Of a stretch of 8,888 nucleotides of DNA, positions 1-5,071 are shown piece after piece (position 1 is the stretch's first letter; each line of letters opens with the position of its first letter). Both the position numbers and the translations under genes were made by a program. The DNA is from an uncultured Ruminococcus sp. (lineage in GTDB: Bacteria; Bacillota; Clostridia; Oscillospirales; Ruminococcaceae), in NCBI GenBank assembly GCA_946183385.1, contig CAMHBN010000063.1:1-8888 (forward strand). Reading direction: 5' to 3'. The notes below the pieces were generated by a model. The model saw nothing but the letters and a program-made list of their open reading frames with translations, searched no databases and was not told the DNA's origin.

Positions 1-751
1 CGAATTCACCAAGAACTTCAACGAGACGGAAGTCCTCAAGCGTATCTATTCGTCGGGCTATAACAACGACGTCAACCTCATCCTCCTCGATGAGATGAAC
101 ATCGCCCGCGTCGAGTACTACTTCGCGGAGATGCTCTCCATACTCGAAATGCCGAACGCGGACGAGTGGGAGCTCGATATCGTGCCCAACGTATGGAGCA
201 CCGACCCCGTCAAGCTCGACAAGGGCAAGATACGTATCCCGCAGAATATATGGTACGTCGGCACCGCTAACAACGACGACTCCACGTTCGCTATATCCGA
301 TAAGGTGTACGACCGTGCTCAGCCGATAAACCTCGATTCAAAGGGCGTTGCATTCGAGGCTCCCGATACTCCGCCGATGAACCTCGGCTTCGACCACCTC
401 GACAAGCTCTTCAACGAGGCGTTCGACAAGTACCCGATATCGCAGGAGAGCCTGAAGAAGATACAGCAGCTTGACCTGTGGGTAATCGAGAAGCTGAGAG
501 TTGCTTTCGGTAACCGAATCCTCAAGCAGATGAACTTCTTCGTGCCCGTATATGTTGCGTGCGGCGGCGACGAGCTCGACGGCATCGACTACGTGCTCGC
601 TACCAAGATATTCAGAAAGTTCGAGTCACTGAACCTTGCGATGCTCCGTGAGGAGCTCCGCGAGCTGTGCACATACATGAACAAGCTCTTCGGAAAGAAC
701 AAGATGAACGAGTCCATCGCATATCTTGAGAGATTGCAGAAGCTGTTCTGA
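1..751 (+). CDS. AAA+ ATPase, McrB-like (5' end outside window)
   Basis: The frame is open from base 2, so the gene starts upstream of the window; 249 residues are visible and end at TGA 749-751. Visible residues 26-31 are a Walker B strand (LILLDE), followed by MNIARVEYYF, the helix seen in McrB/AAA_5-type ATPases. Residues 87-91 (GTANN) fit sensor 1, and Arg105 in DKVYDRA fits an arginine finger. The Walker A motif must lie in the missing part. The MNxxDR signature of the McrB GTPase is not matched (the aligned stretch is ANNDDS), so ATP use is more likely than GTP. The rest is a helical lid-like region with no motif I recognise. The next gene encodes a DUF2357-like protein, the usual partner class of McrB-type ATPases, so this is probably the motor of a two-part complex. 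The AAA+ call is firm; the subfamily is inferred. Confidence 0.85.
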   Translation, partial: EFTKNFNETEVLKRIYSSGYNNDVNLILLDEMNIARVEYYFAEMLSILEMPNADEWELDIVPNVWSTDPVKLDKGKIRIPQNIWYVGTANNDDSTFAISDKVYDRAQPINLDSKGVAFEAPDTPPMNLGFDHLDKLFNEAFDKYPISQESLKKIQQLDLWVIEKLRVAFGNRILKQMNFFVPVYVACGGDELDGIDYVLATKIFRKFESLNLAMLREELRELCTYMNKLFGKNKMNESIAYLERLQKLF

Positions 752-1159
752 TAAGCATATTTTACGAGCTGCGTATTGCTCGCTTGTCTGTACGTCCCGA
801 GGGCGCACAAACGGGCAGGCGGTACGCAGTTGTGCGCGGTGTCCGCACCGCCGATTCGCGCGGTCACTCGTAAACTCGTTTACCGAAATGGGTGGCGGGT
901 TTATTTCCGCGAGCCATACCAATTCAGATTTGCTACCCGCCGAAAGCAGACTATGACTTTTGTACAGAGTGAGCGCGCGAAGCAAGCGGGCACGTAGTTA
1001 GGGGTTCGGGGTGACTCCCCACAGTGTGGGGAGATGTCAGCGAAGCTGACAGAGGGGACGGGCTGTTCAGCGGTGTTCCCCGACAGGGTCCGGGGCGGCG
1101 CACCGGCGGGTCAAGGGCAGAGCCCTTGGAAAAACAAGCAAAAAGGCAGGTGAGGATAA
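752..1159. repeat. Hairpin-rich non-coding interval inside the putative operon
   Basis: About 400 bases without a convincing gene separate the ATPase from the fusion gene. Several inverted repeats are visible: GCGCACAA 803-810 with TTGTGCGC 830-837; GCGGTG 836-841 with CACCGC 846-851; GTAAAC 870-875 with GTTTAC 878-883; GGCGGGT 894-900 with ACCCGCC 935-941; CTCCCCACA 1015-1023 with TGTGGGGAG 1025-1033; TGTCAGC 1035-1041 with GCTGACA 1045-1051; CAAGGGC 1112-1118 with GCCCTTG 1122-1128. None is followed by a T-run, so I see no intrinsic terminator and transcription may read through. No convincing promoter was found. It looks like a mosaic of dispersed intergenic repeats; a structured RNA is possible but unsupported. 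Confidence 0.55.
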
Positions 1160-4138
1160 GTGAAGGAAAACAAATACGGCGAATGGTATAAGGAATTCAG
1201 CGAGCTCGCCGATGCTTTCGGCGACGACAATGTCTATTCCTCGCTTGATTCTCTCCTGCATGAGAGCCATAACACCTTCGCCTTCAATAAGAAGATAATG
1301 GAGAAGGCGATAGACGTTTCGTGGGTAGAGGCTATCGAGAACGGACTGGTCCACGTCGATAACTTCCTGCGAGCACCGAGGCGTACCATCGAGGACGTCG
1401 AGGAGGTCGTGCCGATAGCGCTGTCGAGGAAGATTACGGTCGAGTCGGTCAAGCACCTCGCCCAGCATACCGACCTCATACAGAGCATCGACAAAAAATC
1501 GGGCAAGATAACGCCCTCGAAGATACTGAACATCCACAAGGAGGAGAGCCTGTTCACCTACGAGAACAAGTTCGTGAACACCCTCGTTGACAGGCTCTAC
1601 ATCTTCATAAATACGCGATATGAGAAGCTCGCACAGGTCGCACGCGACGAGGAGGTCTTCTCCCTCGGATACGACACCTCCATCGACGACGGCAATGGCG
1701 GCAAGATGAAGGTCGAGCTGAAAATAGAGACGATAGACAGCCTCGACACCTACGACGAGAACGGCTACACCGTATGGCAGCGTGTCGAGAAGCTGAAAAA
1801 GGCTATCGAGGGCTACAAGGGCTCGGAGCTGTGCACGACGCTCGGCTCGACGTACATACGTCCGCCCGTAATGCGAACCAACGCCATTATGAAGAACGTC
1901 GACCTCAAAGCCTGCCTTACACTGTGGCAGTACATCGAGGGCTACGACAAGGTCGGCTACGAGATAAACGTGCAGAACAGCGCGGTGAAGCCGCAGCAGG
2001 CGTACATCGAGGACTTCTACAAGATGGTCGTGCTGAATCTGCTGCTGTTCCGCTCGTATATGAACGCGGACACGGCGGATAAGCTCGAGGTGCTGAAGGA
2101 GCACAAGAGCAAAAAGATAGCACCGAAATTCGAGAAGAAGTTCAGCAAGGACCTTGCCGCCGACTACAGTGTTTCGTCGGAGTCAGTGGCAGGCTATATA
2201 GCTACGGACGGCGACTTCAAGCTTGAAAAGAAGCTCCCGCCCGACCTCAACCTCATGTTCGAGCAGATAAACGAGGTCATCGAGATAGAGACCGAGTACA
2301 TCAAGGAGCTCGAAAAGAAGCGCAAGGAGGAGGAACGCCTCCGCATCGAGGCAGAGGAGCGGCGTCTGGAGCAGGAGCGCATCGAGCAAGCCCGCAAGGA
2401 GGAGCTCGAACGCCAGCGGATCGCCAAGGAAGAGGAAGAAAAGCGTTTGCAGGAGATGCTCGCGCAGAAGAAAGCCGAGCAGGAAGCCGAGGAGCGCGAA
2501 CGAGCGCGGCTCGAAGCGGAGCGTCTTGCCCGTCTCGAGGAGCAGCGTAAGCGCGAGGAGGAGGAACGCCTCAGACGCGAGGAAGAGGAGCGCCTCGCCG
2601 CCGAGCGTGAGCGTATCGAGCAGAATAAGAAGCTCGCGCGTACCGAGCTCGGTGAGGCTGAGGGCATAGACGAGGCGGAGCTCAACAAGGCTCCCGACGA
2701 CGAGGAGCTCGAGAAGCAGGCTTACGAGTCTGTAACCGAGGAAGAGCTCGAAGCCGCAAAGGAGGCTATGGAGGAGCAGGGCGAGTCCGAGGCAGAGGTC
2801 GAGGACCCGAGAGCCGTCGCCGCGCGCATGAAGCTCGAACAGCAGAGGCGCGAAAAGGAACGCGCCGAAGCAGAGCGGGCTCAGCGCCTGAAAGCGGAGC
2901 GCCTGCACTTCGAGAGCAAGCCGTTCATGGAGATATACCGCGAATACTCGTGGAATCCGATATACGTGCTGATAAGGCTTATCAGACACCTGCTCGCCAC
3001 CGTATTCGGCATAATCCCCGAGGATACGGACAACCCGCTGTATAAGCAGCTCCTCGCCGACAAGAAGGCAAAGAAGGAGCAGAAGGAGCGCGAGAAGCAG
3101 GCACACGACGAGATGGAGGTATATTACCGCAAGTACGCCCGTGCTCTGAAGTACGATATACGGCGATTCATCAACGACTGGAAGTTCAAGCGCAAGAAGC
3201 GCAAGGCTGACAAGAGCAAGCCCAAGCCCGCTTATACGCCGCCTGTAAGGACTCCCGAGCAGGAGGCTGAGATACAGGCAGAGATGAAGCGCCTGTACAG
3301 TGAGTACCACGTTGGAAAGCTGGAGAAGCTCTCGCGCTACATTCAGGAGCGCAAGCAGGAGCGCCGCGACCTCGAAGCGAGCATTCTCGCAAATGCGCAG
3401 AAGGTCAAGGAGATACAGGCAGAGCAGGCGGAAGCCTCCGACAGCGCAGACGACGAGGAGGACAACTCCAACCGCATCGCCAATATCATAGCGACGGTGC
3501 TGGTAGTGCTCGCGCTCGGATTCGTAATATACGTAATGGTATTCTCGGCGCAGGGCAAGGCTGTTGACATCTTCGGACGCAGCATACTCCGCGTTGTTAC
3601 GGGAAGTATGGAGCCCTCGCTCCGTGTCGGTGACTTCATAATCATCAAGAAAGCCGACCCCGAGACGCTCGCGGAGGGCGACATAATCTCGTTCTACTCC
3701 GAGCAGAGCGACATCTACGGTATGCTTGTCACGCACAGGATAGTCGGCAGGGATGAGGACGGACGCTTCATCACACGCGGCGATGCAAATCCCATTGACG
3801 ACCGCGTGCACGTCAGTCCAGACAGGATAGTCGGAAAATTCACGCGTAAGGCGAGGTTCTTTATGTGGGTGAACTCGTTCACCGATTCAAAGAAGCTGAT
3901 ACTGCTGCTCGTGATGATACCGACCACGCTCATTGCGCTGTACGAGCTGAAAACAGTTGTCAAGCTCGGCAGGAAGATGAATGAGGACAACGAACAGGCA
4001 GCTGAGGAACGCCGTCAGCTGGCGATAAGAGAGGCTATCGACAAGGAGAAGAAGCGCCTCGAGGAAATAGGATACAGAGCGGAGGACAATGATAATGCGG
4101 TCGAGTCAGGAATCGCTGATGAAAAGGAGAATGATTAG
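1160..4138 (+). CDS. DUF2357-like / ER-K helix / SipW-type signal peptidase fusion protein
   Basis: A 992-residue protein starting at GTG 1160, with AGGTGAGG at 1148-1155 as ribosome binding site. Residues about 70-300 resemble DUF2357, the McrC N-terminal family (RKITVESVKHLAQHT at 90-104, YENKFVNTLVDRLY at 134-147). Residues about 375-490 are a nearly uninterrupted Glu/Arg/Lys helix; an acidic linker, more charged helix and a hydrophobic patch at 598-620 follow. A membrane helix at about 773-796 leads to a signal peptidase I domain of the ER/SipW (S26B) type: Ser816 in TGSMEP, GDIISF at 840-845, His859 in THRIV (His where classical bacterial LepB has Lys), and TRGDANPIDD at 872-881. A second membrane helix at about 912-930 precedes a charged tail. 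The expected topology is a cytosolic DUF2357/helix part, an outside peptidase and a cytosolic tail. No PD-(D/E)xK nuclease is evident. The peptidase call is firm, DUF2357 moderate; the function is unknown. Confidence 0.85.
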   Translation: MKENKYGEWYKEFSELADAFGDDNVYSSLDSLLHESHNTFAFNKKIMEKAIDVSWVEAIENGLVHVDNFLRAPRRTIEDVEEVVPIALSRKITVESVKHLAQHTDLIQSIDKKSGKITPSKILNIHKEESLFTYENKFVNTLVDRLYIFINTRYEKLAQVARDEEVFSLGYDTSIDDGNGGKMKVELKIETIDSLDTYDENGYTVWQRVEKLKKAIEGYKGSELCTTLGSTYIRPPVMRTNAIMKNVDLKACLTLWQYIEGYDKVGYEINVQNSAVKPQQAYIEDFYKMVVLNLLLFRSYMNADTADKLEVLKEHKSKKIAPKFEKKFSKDLAADYSVSSESVAGYIATDGDFKLEKKLPPDLNLMFEQINEVIEIETEYIKELEKKRKEEERLRIEAEERRLEQERIEQARKEELERQRIAKEEEEKRLQEMLAQKKAEQEAEERERARLEAERLARLEEQRKREEEERLRREEEERLAAERERIEQNKKLARTELGEAEGIDEAELNKAPDDEELEKQAYESVTEEELEAAKEAMEEQGESEAEVEDPRAVAARMKLEQQRREKERAEAERAQRLKAERLHFESKPFMEIYREYSWNPIYVLIRLIRHLLATVFGIIPEDTDNPLYKQLLADKKAKKEQKEREKQAHDEMEVYYRKYARALKYDIRRFINDWKFKRKKRKADKSKPKPAYTPPVRTPEQEAEIQAEMKRLYSEYHVGKLEKLSRYIQERKQERRDLEASILANAQKVKEIQAEQAEASDSADDEEDNSNRIANIIATVLVVLALGFVIYVMVFSAQGKAVDIFGRSILRVVTGSMEPSLRVGDFIIIKKADPETLAEGDIISFYSEQSDIYGMLVTHRIVGRDEDGRFITRGDANPIDDRVHVSPDRIVGKFTRKARFFMWVNSFTDSKKLILLLVMIPTTLIALYELKTVVKLGRKMNEDNEQAAEERRQLAIREAIDKEKKRLEEIGYRAEDNDNAVESGIADEKEND

Positions 4139-4562
4139 TGCGATCATTATGTTTGTGATAACCTTAATCGCACTTCTCGTCTTCATCGGACTCTATATTG
4201 ATGAATCGAGACGAACTCAGGAGACGTACTATATCCAGTATACGACCCATCTCGGTCATGTCTCAGAGGACATCGGCTCATATCAGAACGCCGAGGGCGA
4301 CCTCGATTTCCGCTATACGCGTATCATCAGTGATATGAGCAGTGCGGACTCGTTCGCGTTCCTGCTGAAAAGGCTTGACGCGGACGAAAAGAAAACCATC
4401 AACGAGCTCAATGCCTGCATTATGAAGTACCCCGAACAGATGCGGACGGAAGCGAAGCTCACGGATATGAAAAAAGCCGTGGACGACATTATCGCGGAGC
4501 TCGATCAGGGGTATGAAGAAGCACAGGCTCTTGTCGATTCTGTTGACAAGCAGGGGCATTAA
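4095..4562 (+). CDS. Small single-pass membrane protein, unknown function
   Basis: The protein has 155 residues if it starts at ATG 4095, which has GGAGG at 4081-4085 nine bases upstream. ATG 4119 (MKRRMIS, AGGAA at 4108-4112) is a credible alternative; ATG 4089 lies too close to the GGAGG. From 4095 the gene overlaps the end of the fusion gene by 44 bases in another frame, which suggests translational coupling. A basic start (MKRRM) precedes one hydrophobic helix at about residues 14-35, then about 120 polar, charged, probably helical residues. Positive-inside reasoning puts the long part outside the cell, on the same face as the neighbour's peptidase domain. There is no AxA-type cleavage site after the helix, so it looks like an anchor rather than a signal peptide. 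I recognise no family. It may be a partner or substrate of the peptidase fusion. Confidence 0.8.
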   Translation: MRSSQESLMKRRMISAIIMFVITLIALLVFIGLYIDESRRTQETYYIQYTTHLGHVSEDIGSYQNAEGDLDFRYTRIISDMSSADSFAFLLKRLDADEKKTINELNACIMKYPEQMRTEAKLTDMKKAVDDIIAELDQGYEEAQALVDSVDKQGH

Positions 4563-4579
4563 CGGAAGGAGGATAGATC

Positions 4580-4807
4580 ATGGGCGAAAAATCACGTCTC
4601 AAGAAGGAAATAAGGCTTTGTATGAATACTATCAAGGAGATAGAGAGAAAGCGCTCGCGTTCACAGTCGGCGCTCGTTCAGGCGATCCTGCTTCAGGAGC
4701 AGCCTGACGAGACGGACGTAGAGTGGTTCAACAAGTATACGGGCGAGATAACTGCCTGCCGTAACCACATGATAGAGCTTCAGAAGAAGCTGAACTCACT
4801 CAAGTAA
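4580..4807 (+). CDS. Small helical protein, unknown function
   Basis: A 75-residue protein with a near-ideal ribosome binding site (AAGGAGG 4566-4572, seven-base spacer), 17 bases after the membrane protein gene and clearly in the same unit. The sequence is two charged helices: residues about 4-40 (LKKEIRLCMNTIKEIERKR and on) and about 47-75 (ending MIELQKKLNSLK), joined by QPDETD. The heptad-like spacing of Leu, Ile and Met suggests a helical hairpin or coiled coil. There is no signal peptide or membrane helix, so it is probably cytosolic and could contact the charged helix region of the large fusion protein. Two cysteines (Cys14, Cys60) form no metal-site pattern. I do not recognise a family; its role is inferred only from position. 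Confidence 0.75.
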   Translation: MGEKSRLKKEIRLCMNTIKEIERKRSRSQSALVQAILLQEQPDETDVEWFNKYTGEITACRNHMIELQKKLNSLK

Positions 4808-4816
4808 GAGCTCAGA

Positions 4817-4886
4817 TGTAGGGGCGCACATTGTGCGCCCGCAAACATACGAGCGGATTATCGGGCGAACACTGTTCGCACCTACA
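4817..4886. repeat. Intergenic hairpin repeat, copy 1
   Basis: This stretch starts TGTAGG and ends CCTACA, an inverted end pair. Inside are two tight hairpins: GGGCGCACA 4822-4830 with TGTGCGCCC 4832-4840, and GCGAACA 4865-4871 with TGTTCGC 4873-4879. Bases 4817-4879 match 7604-7666 without gaps at 56 of 63 positions. It sits just after the small helical gene and before the shared terminator. It looks like a non-coding dispersed repeat of REP/MITE-like type; no transposase is nearby. Confidence 0.75.
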
Positions 4887-4898
4887 AATATTACAGAC

Positions 4899-4932
4899 AA
4901 AAAAGCGTCAGGACTCAGTCCTGACGCTTTTT
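4899..4932. terminator. Bidirectional intrinsic terminator between convergent units
   Basis: GCGTCAGGACT (4905-4915) pairs perfectly with AGTCCTGACGC (4917-4927). It is flanked by six A's at 4899-4904 and five T's at 4928-4932, so it can end transcription in both directions: the + strand unit from the left and the feo operon from the right. The single central base means the real loop opens a few pairs. The stop codon of the Cys-rich feo protein (4915-4917 on the - strand) lies at the tip. Confidence 0.9.
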
Positions 4933-5070
4933 GTTACAATTATCGCTGTACGCACACCCCGAGCAGCTCCCGCATCCGCCGCCTTTTTTGCGCTGACGGA
5001 TGATGGATACGAGAGCTCCCGCGGCTGCGGCGGCTATTGCTATTATGAGGATAATGTCTACCGCGTTCAT
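4915..5070 (-). CDS. FeoB-associated Cys-rich membrane protein
   Basis: A 51-residue protein starting at ATG 5070-5068, one base after the feoB stop, with AGGTGG (5081-5076) inside the end of feoB as ribosome binding site. Residues about 4-24 form one Ala/Ile-rich membrane helix; then come a basic stretch (RQRKK) and a Cys cluster, CGSCSGC at 33-39 plus Cys45. This layout (short, N-terminal helix, Gly-rich CxxCxxC tail) is that of the small Cys-rich proteins found directly after feoB in many Clostridia and other Firmicutes. They are thought to assist ferrous iron uptake, perhaps by handling iron at the membrane, but the mechanism is not settled. Translation is probably coupled to feoB. The last codons form one arm of the terminator. 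Confidence 0.9.
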   Translation of the reverse strand: MNAVDIILIIAIAAAAAGALVSIIRQRKKGGGCGSCSGCAYSDNCNKKRQD

Positions 5071-5071
5071 A

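Noticed and set aside
626..997. Short open frames on both strands in the gap after the ATPase gene
   Set aside because: They run through hairpin repeats, lack ribosome binding sites and overlap each other on both strands.
1015..1051. Stem-loops after the ATPase gene as a terminator
   Set aside because: The stems are good but no T-run follows in either direction.
1067..2104. A 345-codon open frame on the - strand across the fusion gene start
   Set aside because: It is antisense to the DUF2357-like region, with no family resemblance and no sensible start signal.
2183..3811. A 542-codon open frame on the - strand inside the fusion gene
   Set aside because: It mirrors the GAG/CGC/CTC-rich coding of the charged helix and gives a Leu-rich low-complexity product. 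The + strand frame has clear domains and a ribosome binding site.
4095..4210. The small membrane protein as a secreted protein with a cleaved signal peptide
   Set aside because: No small-x-small site follows the hydrophobic helix (it ends GLYIDES), so an uncleaved anchor fits better.
4817..4886. A CRISPR array or riboswitch in the hairpin repeats
   Set aside because: There is no regular repeat-spacer pattern and no cas gene. The two copies lie about 2.8 kb apart, and I recognise no riboswitch core.
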